A DNA stretch of 64,000 bases from Lysobacterales bacterium. Lineage in GTDB: Bacteria; Pseudomonadota; Gammaproteobacteria; Xanthomonadales; Xanthomonadaceae. The notes beneath the pieces were generated by a model. That model saw only the letters and a list, made by a program, of their open reading frames with translations. It was not told where the DNA came from and ran no database searches. This document shows positions 1 to 7,451 of the stretch, in pieces (within the stretch, counting starts at the first letter, position 1; every line of letters begins with the position of its first letter). The stretch is taken from the NCBI GenBank assembly GCA_019510125.1, contig JAEKKX010000008.1:1-64000 (forward strand), in the 5' to 3' direction. A program made the translations under genes and the position numbers.

Positions 1-2
1 CG

Positions 3-490
3 TCGAACCACCTGCCGACGACGCAGTCGTGCGACACGTGCCACCGCACGACGGCGTGGATCCCGGCGACGTTCAACCACAGCGGCGTGACCGCCGGTTC
101 CTGCGCGACCTGCCACAACGGCACGACCGCGACGGGGAAGCCGTCGAACCACCTGCCGACGACGCAGTCGTGCGACACGTGCCACCGCACGACGGCGTGG
201 ATCCCGGCGACGTTCAACCACAGCGGCGTGACTGCCGGTTCCTGCGCGACCTGCCACAACGGCACGACCGCGACAGGGAAGCCGTCGAACCACCTGCCGA
301 CGACGCAGTCGTGCGATGCCTGCCACCGCACGACGGCGTGGATCCCGGCGACGTTCAGTCACAGCGGTGTCACCGCAGGGAGCTGCGCGACCTGCCACAA
401 CGGCACGACGGCCACCGGCAAGTCGGCCAGCCATTTCGTCACCACCAGGTCCTGCGACGCCTGCCATCGGACCACCGCGTGGACGCCGAC
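3..490 (+). repeat. Tandem 141-bp coding repeats in the cytochrome gene
   Basis: Units begin at 3, 144 and 285 with a diverged fourth from 426, each 141 bp (47 codons) and nearly identical at DNA level in the first three. Each unit encodes two CXXCH motifs. Exact spacing by a multiple of three keeps the frame, so copy number can change and alter haem count without disrupting the protein. The array continues upstream beyond the window edge. Confidence 0.95.
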
Positions 491-800
491 GACGAGCTAT
501 TCGCACATCTCCATCGCCTACCGTCCGCACCAGGCAGGGCTGAGCTGCACGTCGTGCCACACGACCAACAACGAAGTGATCGCGTGGAAGTTCGCCAGCT
601 ACAAGCCGAACTGCGCCGGCTGCCATGCGAATCGGTTCAAGCCCGACGCGCACAAGAAGGTCGACTCGCCGGCCATTTTCTACACCGTGCAGGAGCTGCA
701 GGACTGCTCGGGTGCATGCCACCAGTACACCGATGCGACGTTCTCCACGATCCGGCGCACAAGAACAGGGCAACACCGGTCCACCGACGGCGAATTCTGA
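3..800 (+). CDS. Multihaem c-type cytochrome, 3' part (5' end outside window)
   Basis: Periplasmic or surface electron-transfer protein; the reading frame is open from the first bases, so the true start lies upstream. The visible part holds nine CXXCH haem-attachment motifs (CDTCH, CATCH, CDTCH, CATCH, CDACH, CATCH, CDACH, CTSCH, CAGCH) and, near the C-terminus, a CSGACH sequence with three residues between the cysteines. The first part is a 47-residue repeat carrying two haem motifs each, with conserved W and H residues between them (HRTTAWIPATF). The last three motifs lie in a non-repetitive C-terminal domain. This matches the repeat-type cytochromes annotated as cytochrome c3/doubled-CXXCH families; a precise family cannot be fixed without the N-terminus. 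The next gene encodes an outer-membrane barrel, suggesting a cytochrome-porin partnership (inference). The spurious starts at 29 and 87 are internal to repeats. Confidence 0.85.
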   Translation, partial: SNHLPTTQSCDTCHRTTAWIPATFNHSGVTAGSCATCHNGTTATGKPSNHLPTTQSCDTCHRTTAWIPATFNHSGVTAGSCATCHNGTTATGKPSNHLPTTQSCDACHRTTAWIPATFSHSGVTAGSCATCHNGTTATGKSASHFVTTRSCDACHRTTAWTPTTSYSHISIAYRPHQAGLSCTSCHTTNNEVIAWKFASYKPNCAGCHANRFKPDAHKKVDSPAIFYTVQELQDCSGACHQYTDATFSTIRRTRTGQHRSTDGEF

Positions 801-828
801 TCGGGCCGGCAACAGGAACAGACTGCAG

Positions 829-3003
829 ATGATCCGACGTCGCAACACCTCCCGTCTCGCGGGCCTGTGCCTCGCGCTGGCGCTCGCCGCGGTGTCCCCC
901 GCGGCCATGGCGCAGATCTTCGACGATCTCGCCGTGCGCGCGCAGGACGGCGCCACGAACGTCTCGGTGCGCTTCAACGCGGACGTGCGCTTCAAGCGCG
1001 CCGCGGTGTCCCCGGACGACACCCTGATCACGATCTACTTCGAGATCACCGGGCTGAACAGCGACGGTCGTTCGGTGTTCGAGGAATCGCGGGCCTGGAA
1101 CGGTTCCGATCTCGCGCCGCCGTTCAAGATGCGCTACTTCAGCGGCGCCAACCAGCCGACCGAAAAGCGCCTCGAGGTGACCTTCAGCGCACCGGTGCGG
1201 GGCCTGAAGGCGGGCCCCGGGGAGGACGAGCAGAGCTTCCTGCTGACGTTCCAAACGCCGCCGGCCGGCGCCGGCGGACCGCCGCGCGGCGCGCCCGCCA
1301 TCGCGGAAGCGCCGTTGCCTCCGGCGACACCGGTGAGCGGGCCATTGAACGAAGCCGACCAGGCCCAGGCCCAGATCCTGCGCAAGGCGCGCGAAGCCGC
1401 CGGCCGGGGCGATTACGAGACCGCGGTGGCGGAACTCAATCGCGTGCTCAACATGCCGCCCGGCCTGTTCACGCAGGAGGCGCAGGAGCTCATCGGCTTC
1501 GCGCGCGAACGCCTCGGCGAGATCGCCCGGGCGAAGGCCGAGTACGACCTCTACCTGAAGCTGTACCCCGACGGCCCCGGCGCCGAACGCGTGAAAGTGC
1601 GCATCGCCGCGCTCGCGTCCGCGCAGGCCGCGCCGTCGACCGCGGGCACGGGCGGCGCGCGTGCCCGCAAGCCGGTGACCACGCAGTGGGGCGGGGTGTC
1701 GCAGTACTACTACGGCGGCAAGTCGAAGATCCGCGACGAGTTCACCACCACCGACCCGGTGACCGGCGCCACCCAGATCGACAGCCAGTCGCTGAGCTCC
1801 ACCGACCAGTCGGCCGTGGTCACCGACGTCAACTACAACCTGCGCCATCGCGCCGGCGCGTGGGACACGCGCGTCACCCTGCGCGACACCTACCGCCACA
1901 GCTTCATCCAGGACCAGCCCGCGCGGAACCGCCTCTCGTCCGCGTACGTCGATGTGCGCCACGAGACCAGCCGTTTCGCCACGCGCCTCGGTCGCCAGAC
2001 CGCCGTCAGCGGCGGCGTGCTCGGCCGCTTCGACGGCGGCATCGCCAGCATCGGCCTGGGCACGGACAAGGTGCGTGCGGGCATCGAGGCCGGGCAACTG
2101 GTCGAACCGGGCCTCGGCGGCGACAAGCGCTTCTACGGCGCCACCCTGGATGCCGACCGCATCCACGACAGCATCGGCATCGGCGTGTTCGGCATCGAGC
2201 AGCAGGCCGGCGGCCAGGTCGATCGGCGCGCGGTCGGCGCGGAGTTCCGCTACTTCACCGCCAATCGTTCGGTGTTCGGGCTGATCGACTACGACGTGAT
2301 GTTCGACAAACTCAACATCGGGTCGGTGCAGGGCAACTTCGGCTGGAGCGGCAAGTTCGCGGTCAACTTCCTGTACGACTACCGGCGCGCGCCCAGTCTC
2401 CAACTGAGCAACGCGCTGCTCGGCCAGCCGCAGGCCAACGTCCAGCAACTGCTGCAGACCATGACCCGCGACCAGGTCATCGTCCAGTCGATCGGCCTGA
2501 CACCGATCGCCCGCGCGTCGTCGCTCGGCGTGACCGTCACCTTCTCGCCGAAGTGGCAGGCGTCGGCCGACTACCGCATCTCCAGCGTCACCGGCACCAT
2601 CGCCACGCCGACGCTGCCGGCCAGCGACGCCACCGGCAACATCCGCACCGTCAGCGCGCAGGTGATCGGCACCGGCGTGTTCTCGCCGACCGACGTGTTC
2701 GTGCTGAACGCCAGCCGCCTGACCAGCCGTGCCTACAACGCCTGGATGTTCGGCCTGTCCACGCGCCTGAAGTTCGGCGACGCCTGGGTGATCGAACCGG
2801 GCCTCAAGTACTACGCGCAGGACAACGCCAGCGGCTCCACCTCGACCCGCCTGTCCCCGGTCGGCCGCTTCGCCTACCACCGCACCGAACACCTCACCTT
2901 CGAGGCCGAATTCAACCTCGAACGCACCCGCACCGAGGCCCAGGCCAGCAACGAGGACCTGCTGTCGCTGTTCTACTACGCGGGGTATCGGTACGATTTC
3001 TGA
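829..3003 (+). CDS. Outer-membrane beta-barrel protein with periplasmic TPR region
   Basis: 724-residue predicted outer-membrane protein. A signal peptide (residues 1-28, ending AMA before Q) is followed by a beta-rich domain (about 29-150), a low-complexity Pro/Gly linker, a helical TPR-like segment (about 170-265) and, from about residue 285, a long array of alternating amphipathic strands ending in YRYDF, the terminal aromatic residue expected for BAM-dependent insertion. The ATG at 829 was chosen because it gives a clean signal peptide; an in-frame extension to 625 overlaps the cytochrome gene and is not credible. It follows the multihaem cytochrome by 28 bp and is probably co-transcribed; a barrel sheathing a cytochrome would be a way to move electrons across the outer membrane, but that is inference and no homology to a named conduit porin is claimed. 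A strong terminator follows. Confidence 0.75.
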   Translation: MIRRRNTSRLAGLCLALALAAVSPAAMAQIFDDLAVRAQDGATNVSVRFNADVRFKRAAVSPDDTLITIYFEITGLNSDGRSVFEESRAWNGSDLAPPFKMRYFSGANQPTEKRLEVTFSAPVRGLKAGPGEDEQSFLLTFQTPPAGAGGPPRGAPAIAEAPLPPATPVSGPLNEADQAQAQILRKAREAAGRGDYETAVAELNRVLNMPPGLFTQEAQELIGFARERLGEIARAKAEYDLYLKLYPDGPGAERVKVRIAALASAQAAPSTAGTGGARARKPVTTQWGGVSQYYYGGKSKIRDEFTTTDPVTGATQIDSQSLSSTDQSAVVTDVNYNLRHRAGAWDTRVTLRDTYRHSFIQDQPARNRLSSAYVDVRHETSRFATRLGRQTAVSGGVLGRFDGGIASIGLGTDKVRAGIEAGQLVEPGLGGDKRFYGATLDADRIHDSIGIGVFGIEQQAGGQVDRRAVGAEFRYFTANRSVFGLIDYDVMFDKLNIGSVQGNFGWSGKFAVNFLYDYRRAPSLQLSNALLGQPQANVQQLLQTMTRDQVIVQSIGLTPIARASSLGVTVTFSPKWQASADYRISSVTGTIATPTLPASDATGNIRTVSAQVIGTGVFSPTDVFVLNASRLTSRAYNAWMFGLSTRLKFGDAWVIEPGLKYYAQDNASGSTSTRLSPVGRFAYHRTEHLTFEAEFNLERTRTEAQASNEDLLSLFYYAGYRYDF

Positions 3004-3027
3004 GGTGTCGATCTCCGCAGGCACATC

Positions 3028-3055
3028 AAAAAGCCCGGGAAACCCCGGGCTTTTT
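3028..3055 (+). terminator. Rho-independent terminator after the barrel gene
   Basis: Stem AGCCCGGG/CCCGGGCT with an AAAC loop, preceded by an A-run and followed by TTTTT; starts 24 bp after the stop codon of the barrel gene. Confidence 0.9.
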
Positions 3056-3151
3056 CGTGGCAGCCAGGCAGGTGAAGCGAATACGCGGGGACGGCTCGCG
3101 ACGAAAGTGGACCATCACGGCCGGAACCCGCACGGTCTCCACCCCAACGCC

Positions 3152-3173
3152 GTCATCCCGGCGAACGCCGGGA
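3152..3173. repeat. REP-like element GTCATCCCGGCGAACGCCGGGA
   Basis: Short imperfect palindrome with a CCCGGCG-AA-CGCCGGG core. The same element occurs in reverse orientation at 15760-15781, so it is a dispersed repeat. The 3056-3314 gap otherwise shows nothing recognisable. Confidence 0.75.
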
Positions 3174-3314
3174 CCCGGCTTTGAATGCTCCCGCCCGTCC
3201 GGGGCCTTCACCCACCGCCGCGACCGGATCACCTCCCGGCCCGCATCCCGCCCAGCGGCACAGCCCCTGCACCGCATGCCGCGGCAGCGACACCCGCCGG
3301 GGCACACGCCGGCA

Positions 3315-3535
3315 TCAGGCCGGTTCGATCACGATGCGACCGTCCTGCACCTGCAGGCGGACCAGCCCGCCAATGGGGAGCCCGCCTGTTGCAGCCAGAC
3401 GCCGGACAGATGCAGGTACGGCACCTTGCGCGTGCAGGCCCAGAAGCCGTCCCGTCGCGGGTCGCGGGTGTGATAGCCGGTGGTGAGACGGCGCGAGGAC
3501 GGGGTGCCGGGGGAGTCGGGAGAATGAGCAGTCAT
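3315..3535 (-). pseudogene. symE: SymE-like toxin gene, frameshifted
   Basis: The minus-strand ATG at 3535 has a good ribosome-binding site (AGGGGG, about 6 nt upstream). Translation gives RRLTTGYHTRDPRRDG then KVPYLHLSGVWLQQAG, the core of the SymE family of type I toxins (AbrB-like fold, acts on RNA in E. coli). After QQAG the frame runs into SPLAGWSAC and stops at 3329, whereas the -1 frame continues with GLPIGGLVRLQVQDGRIVIEPA and stops at 3315, which is the expected SymE C-terminus. One base appears to have been lost around 3375-3382 (TTCCCC to TCCCC on the coding strand would account for it). An intact protein would be about 73 residues. It lies next to a restriction-modification island, as symE does in E. 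coli. A sequencing error is the main alternative. Confidence 0.7.
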
Positions 3536-3948
3536 GGTGACCCCCTGGTGGCTTCGTTGAGCGTGCCACTGTTGATAGGGCGACCGATTACTTCAACACT
3601 GACACTCGACGGCCCCAGCTTTCCCCGGCGAACCGGGTCTTGTATGACTGGGCGCTGCTCGGCCATAGGAGAAACCTATGGACGCAAAAAAACCGCGATG
3701 TCAGCCGCGGGCACTGCTGGTGGGAGGTGTGTTGAGCACAGGTGAGATAACTAAGGCTTCATCCGGGCAAGCGTCAAGACGGATGCGTCGCTTCGACACT
3801 CATCCCATGGTCGATTGCATTCCCGGAGAAGTTTCGTCGAAAATCGAGTTCTGCTCTGCAGCGCAACCCGCTAGAGCAAAGTTGGCGGCATTGACGATTG
3901 GATTGTCTTCCCGGGGCAGCATCGGGGATCTACAGGGGGAGTTTGATT
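3536..3948. other. Intergenic region between symE remnant and the island's first gene
   Basis: No convincing gene. It contains a perfect inverted repeat CCATAGG-AGAAA-CCTATGG at 3663-3681 that embeds an AGGAG and an ATG. The frame opened there (3678-4010) overlaps the next gene by about 60 bp and has no recognisable features, so it is not called. Base composition becomes clearly AT-richer from about 3560 onwards, marking the left side of the foreign segment. In SymE systems the antisense RNA lies opposite the toxin start, i.e. plus strand around 3500-3560, but no promoter for it could be identified with confidence. Confidence 0.5.
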
Positions 3949-5862
3949 GTGGCTCACTGGCAGTTTCGCAAGTTGAATCCGAACGAGACATCGGGTTCAA
4001 GCATATCTGACGACAATTTTGCCGACGAAGAACGCACGAACGTTGAAATATTGGTTCGTGAAACGATCCAGAATCCGCTTGATGCACGTAGCAGAGACGA
4101 TTTCGTTCGCGTGGAGTACAAGCTTGTCACGGTGGATGTTAAATCCAGCACTTTTGCGAAGTCAATTTTTTCGGACGACTGGCTCACGCATTTCCGCGCA
4201 GGTGATCTGGTAGAAGGTGACGCGCTTCAGACGCAAATGAAGTTCCTGGTAATCGAAGATTTCGGGACGACCGGTCTAGAGGGACATTACACAAATTCTT
4301 CGTGTGATGGACCAGACGAGAACTGGAACGCCTTCTGGTTTCGCGAAGGTGAGGGTGCGAAAGCGACAAGATCAAACGGCGGGGCAGGACAGGGAAAGAT
4401 CACGCTCTTTCTTGCAAGTCATTTGCGAAGTGTCTTCGCCTTGACCAAGAGGAAGTCCGACGGTATGGATCTCCTCTTCGGTTGCTGTCGTTTCAGGCGG
4501 AATTACAGACTTCCTGGCAGTGAAGACCGCTGGGCCAAGGAGGCGAAGTGGGGGGCAACCAGCGATCCCAATCAATTGGCGACGCCGATCGTCGAGAGCG
4601 CCATGCTCCGTGCAGTGCGCAATGAACTTGGTCTGGCTCGTGCCATGGAGCCAGGTACGAGTTTCATCGTGCCGATGCCGAATGAATCCATTACGGAATT
4701 GGCTCTCCGCAATGCGGTTGTCAATGAATTTTTTTTCGCCATCAGTCGCGGCCGCTTGGTCGTGAAGGTCGGCGACGTCACTCTGGATGCATCAGGCATC
4801 GAGGCGGTGGCCGATGCAATGGGAAATGATTGTCGATTGGCGAAAGGGTATCGGCAGTTCCTTGCGGCGACGGCCAGGAAGACCAGTGATGAAGCGACCG
4901 CCACTGCCAAGGAGTCATGGGTCAAGGAAACGAAGTTGTCCCCGGATTATTTCGATGAAAAGGAGCTGGTATCGCTTAAGGAGAGATTCGAAAAATCCGA
5001 TCTTGTCTCCGTCGATTTCCCCATCAAGATCAGCAAAAGGCAACCCAAAGAAGTTTCGGTCGCCAAGTTCCGCGTCTATCTCAAACAGGATGAGAACGCC
5101 GAACAAAGCAGTGAGCTGTTCGTCCGTCAAGACCTAGGGATTGACGGAGAACGCAGACTGAAGGCGGCACGTACGATTGCTCCGGTCATGGCTTTGACTT
5201 TCATCCAAGAACCAAAGTTATCCGACTTTCTCGTGGCTGCCGAGGAGCCGACCCATCGCAACTGGAACGCGAAGCGCCCAAAGGTCGAGGCCCTCTACTT
5301 TTCGCCAAACAATGTCCTTAATGCGGTTCGCAATGCGGCACTGCGGCTGGTGCAATTGATCTCGCCGGAGGGAAAGAAGGATGAGACCGCTCTGGCCATC
5401 TATTTTGCGGATCCGACTTCTGATGCGGTAAAGCGATATAGCGGTGTTGGTCCAGATCCCGTCAGGCCGCCAGAGAGCCCGCCAACGCCGAGCGACATAC
5501 CGAAGCCGAAAGCAAAGCCGATCGTGCTGAAGCCACTGGAGGATGGTTTCGAGGTTCGCGCAGCGATGGTCGATGGTTTCAGGTTCCCGATAGATTGCAA
5601 GGTCTTCCTCGCCTATGCAACTGCCGTCGGCGATGCTTTCAAGCTCTGGGATGCTGCGGATTTCTGGGTCGCCGATGAAAAAACGCACTCGCGCTCATGC
5701 ATCGACGTGTCCGATGTGAAAGCGGATCTCAATTTCGTCAGCTTCCGCCTGAACAGCGAAATCTCCCGCATTTCGATTTCGGGTTTCGACCCGAAGCGCA
5801 GGCTCGAAGTAAAAGTCAGATATCAGGAGGTCTCCGATGGGGCAGATATCGAGGACAACTAA
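3949..5862 (+). CDS. GHKL-type ATPase (HATPase_c) of a defence-island module
   Basis: 637 residues from a GTG at 3949 preceded by GGGGGA about 8 nt upstream; a TTG at 3898 is less likely. The N-terminal third shows the GHKL ATP-binding signature: RETIQNPLDA (37-46, the E..N helix), EDFGTTG (103-109, the DxGxxG loop) and GGAGQGK (144-150, the lid). The middle region (about 200-480) is unfamiliar; a Pro-rich linker (about 500-530) precedes a beta-rich C-terminal domain. It is not a histidine kinase (no H-box) nor gyrase B. Known families of GHKL ATPases associated with restriction-modification loci (MORC/paraMORC-like proteins) are the closest idea, but membership is inference. It overlaps the next gene by 26 bp and has distinctly lower GC than flanking core genes. 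Confidence 0.65.
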   Translation: MAHWQFRKLNPNETSGSSISDDNFADEERTNVEILVRETIQNPLDARSRDDFVRVEYKLVTVDVKSSTFAKSIFSDDWLTHFRAGDLVEGDALQTQMKFLVIEDFGTTGLEGHYTNSSCDGPDENWNAFWFREGEGAKATRSNGGAGQGKITLFLASHLRSVFALTKRKSDGMDLLFGCCRFRRNYRLPGSEDRWAKEAKWGATSDPNQLATPIVESAMLRAVRNELGLARAMEPGTSFIVPMPNESITELALRNAVVNEFFFAISRGRLVVKVGDVTLDASGIEAVADAMGNDCRLAKGYRQFLAATARKTSDEATATAKESWVKETKLSPDYFDEKELVSLKERFEKSDLVSVDFPIKISKRQPKEVSVAKFRVYLKQDENAEQSSELFVRQDLGIDGERRLKAARTIAPVMALTFIQEPKLSDFLVAAEEPTHRNWNAKRPKVEALYFSPNNVLNAVRNAALRLVQLISPEGKKDETALAIYFADPTSDAVKRYSGVGPDPVRPPESPPTPSDIPKPKAKPIVLKPLEDGFEVRAAMVDGFRFPIDCKVFLAYATAVGDAFKLWDAADFWVADEKTHSRSCIDVSDVKADLNFVSFRLNSEISRISISGFDPKRRLEVKVRYQEVSDGADIEDN

Positions 5863-6622
5863 TCCCACCGGTCTGAAGCAGATCGACAGGAAGCACTTCG
5901 TCGCAAGGGTGAAAGATGACGGTCCGAATGGCCGTGTCTTCTGGCTCGAAAGCTTTGATTTCGAGTCGGCCAGGATTGACCCCGGAGTGCGGATGGGATG
6001 TGTCGCTCATGCAGGAGCCACGGAAGAGTACTTCGATCTCGGTCCGGTATCGGATTTCAACAAGTCGCCGTTGAGTCTGGAAGGCATCGCCACTGACAAA
6101 CCGTTGAAGTTCAGGTTCATGTTCAACGAGCCCGGCGAGTCGCTCTTGGTGGGTTACGCAGACGGAGTTCGCGCGATCGATGAGGCCGGAAATCTCGGTT
6201 CCAGCCTGGTGGATATCGAGCCAAGAAAGCTGGACGGTGTTGCGTGGAAGTTGGTTCTGCCGGAGGGATCGGGGACGGGAGACAAGCCCAACGTGCTGGT
6301 CGAGATGTCCCTCTTTCCGACTGCCGCTATAGCAGTCAGTAATCCTTGGTTTGGCGTTCTCGTCATGCCCGAGGTCATGCGCCAGATCGCCATGGCCATT
6401 GCCCATGATCCTGATGCGCTGGATGACCCGGAATCCTGGATCGAGCCATGGAGTGCTTTCATCTCCGCAATAGGTGTCGACGCACCTGTGGCATCCGATG
6501 AGGACGATGTTGCGGCCAGACAGGATTGGGCGGATCGGGTCGTCGAGAGGTTCGCGGCGAAAGGCATATACAAGCATCACCTTGCTAAAGCCATGGCGGA
6601 AATGGACGGGGCAAAATCATGA
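5837..6622 (+). CDS. Unrecognised protein, second gene of the GHKL module
   Basis: 261 residues; ATG at 5837 with AGGAGG 7 nt upstream inside the end of the GHKL gene. I do not recognise a family. The first 180 residues alternate short strands and turns (beta-rich), the last 80 are helical and acidic (HDPDALDDPESW, DEDDVAARQDW). No signal peptide or membrane segment, so cytosolic. Tight overlaps on both sides (26 bp upstream, 4 bp downstream) indicate translational coupling and a stoichiometric complex with its neighbours. Confidence 0.6.
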   Translation: MGQISRTTNPTGLKQIDRKHFVARVKDDGPNGRVFWLESFDFESARIDPGVRMGCVAHAGATEEYFDLGPVSDFNKSPLSLEGIATDKPLKFRFMFNEPGESLLVGYADGVRAIDEAGNLGSSLVDIEPRKLDGVAWKLVLPEGSGTGDKPNVLVEMSLFPTAAIAVSNPWFGVLVMPEVMRQIAMAIAHDPDALDDPESWIEPWSAFISAIGVDAPVASDEDDVAARQDWADRVVERFAAKGIYKHHLAKAMAEMDGAKS

Positions 6623-7359
6623 TCATCCCGGTCAGAGCATTGAATGATCTCGGCATTGCCAGATTCGCCAGTTGGCTGGACATCCCCGAAGGCGACCCTC
6701 CGAAGGAATTGCTGATTGATGGTTCGGTCACCGATGTGGTCGATGGGGGCTCCATGATCGACACCTCCCGGGAGTTCGCGACCAGCTACGATCTCGGGCT
6801 GTATCTGGCCCGGGAAGTATTCAATGTTCCCGGCGACAGACTTGCGCTGTTGGCGAATGCAGGCATGTGGGCCTGGATTTCCCTGCTCTTCATCGAGAGT
6901 TTGCTGGCCAAAAAGAAGAAGCCGGGAAAGCCTCTTGCCAAACCGCACTACATCATGCAATCACCGCGACTGGCCTACCGTCTCATTGCGCGGACTGCAT
7001 GGGATCTGGTCAGCCTGCACGGAGAATCTGCCAAGGTGGCGCTCGGATCATCCAGATCGCCTTGGGGCGACATGGCCGAGCAGATGACTTCGCGTCAGGA
7101 AATCTATTCCCACCGGAGCTTCTGGCCCGTGGCTTGCGCGCTGTATGCCATGCCGGACGGGTCGATAAAGAGGGGCACGACGACTAAGCGGCACAAAGAC
7201 GCACGCCGAGACCCCGAAAGCAGGGTCGGGCTCGGAAGCGTGCAACGTCTGCCTTTCACCTTCCGGCAGTTCGAGCGCACCTACAACCTGCGTCAGATGA
7301 CCGGGGATCAGATCGTTGCCTTGTTGCCCGACGAGTACCGGAAGTGGCGTCAGGCCTGA
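6619..7359 (+). CDS. Unrecognised protein, third gene of the GHKL module
   Basis: 246 residues; ATG overlaps the previous stop codon (ATGA). The protein begins with an alpha/beta stretch, has a helical region with WAWISLLFIESLL (about 90-103), and a C-terminal basic, Arg-rich half (KRGTTTKRHKDARRDPESR, RQFERTYNLRQMT). The hydrophobic stretch is short and flanked by Lys residues; it could be a buried helix rather than a membrane anchor. Family unknown to me; similar DUF proteins occur beside restriction-modification genes, but I cannot name one reliably. The co-directional methyltransferase start is 92 bp downstream, after a palindromic operator. Confidence 0.6.
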   Translation: MIIPVRALNDLGIARFASWLDIPEGDPPKELLIDGSVTDVVDGGSMIDTSREFATSYDLGLYLAREVFNVPGDRLALLANAGMWAWISLLFIESLLAKKKKPGKPLAKPHYIMQSPRLAYRLIARTAWDLVSLHGESAKVALGSSRSPWGDMAEQMTSRQEIYSHRSFWPVACALYAMPDGSIKRGTTTKRHKDARRDPESRVGLGSVQRLPFTFRQFERTYNLRQMTGDQIVALLPDEYRKWRQA

Positions 7360-7410
7360 AGTCGGCGACGCCTTCGATGGGTGGCGGTTCTCGTCCAGTG
7401 AGACGGAAAT

Positions 7411-7425
7411 CGGACATACTGTCCG
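7411..7425. promoter_or_regulatory. 15-bp palindromic operator upstream of the methyltransferase
   Basis: CGGACATACTGTCCG is a perfect inverted repeat (CGGACA-TAC-TGTCCG) centred 34 bp before the methyltransferase ATG and overlapping a plausible -10 (CATACT). SsoII/EcoRII-type C5 methyltransferases with an N-terminal helix-turn-helix are known to repress their own promoter through GGACA/TGTCC half-sites spaced to give a 15-mer; this site has those half-sites at that spacing. It is therefore a strong candidate autoregulatory operator. Confidence 0.75.
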
Positions 7426-7451
7426 CACTCCGTCCCCCCGCCAAGGTTGCC

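Noticed and set aside
29-832. Alternative repeat-encoded frame (267 residues) over the cytochrome gene
   Set aside because: It is a shadow of the 141-bp repeats; the CXXCH-coding frame is the meaningful one.
637-3024. 795-residue minus-strand frame opposite the barrel gene, and similar long antisense frames (for example 17203-20136, 20411-23647, 40455-43073)
   Set aside because: High-GC genes create long open antisense frames; these have no recognisable domains, starts or ribosome-binding sites, while the opposite strands encode clear families.
3678-4010. 110-residue frame with AGGAG upstream
   Set aside because: The AGGAG and ATG are part of an inverted repeat, the frame overlaps the GHKL gene by about 60 bp and shows no domain or codon bias.
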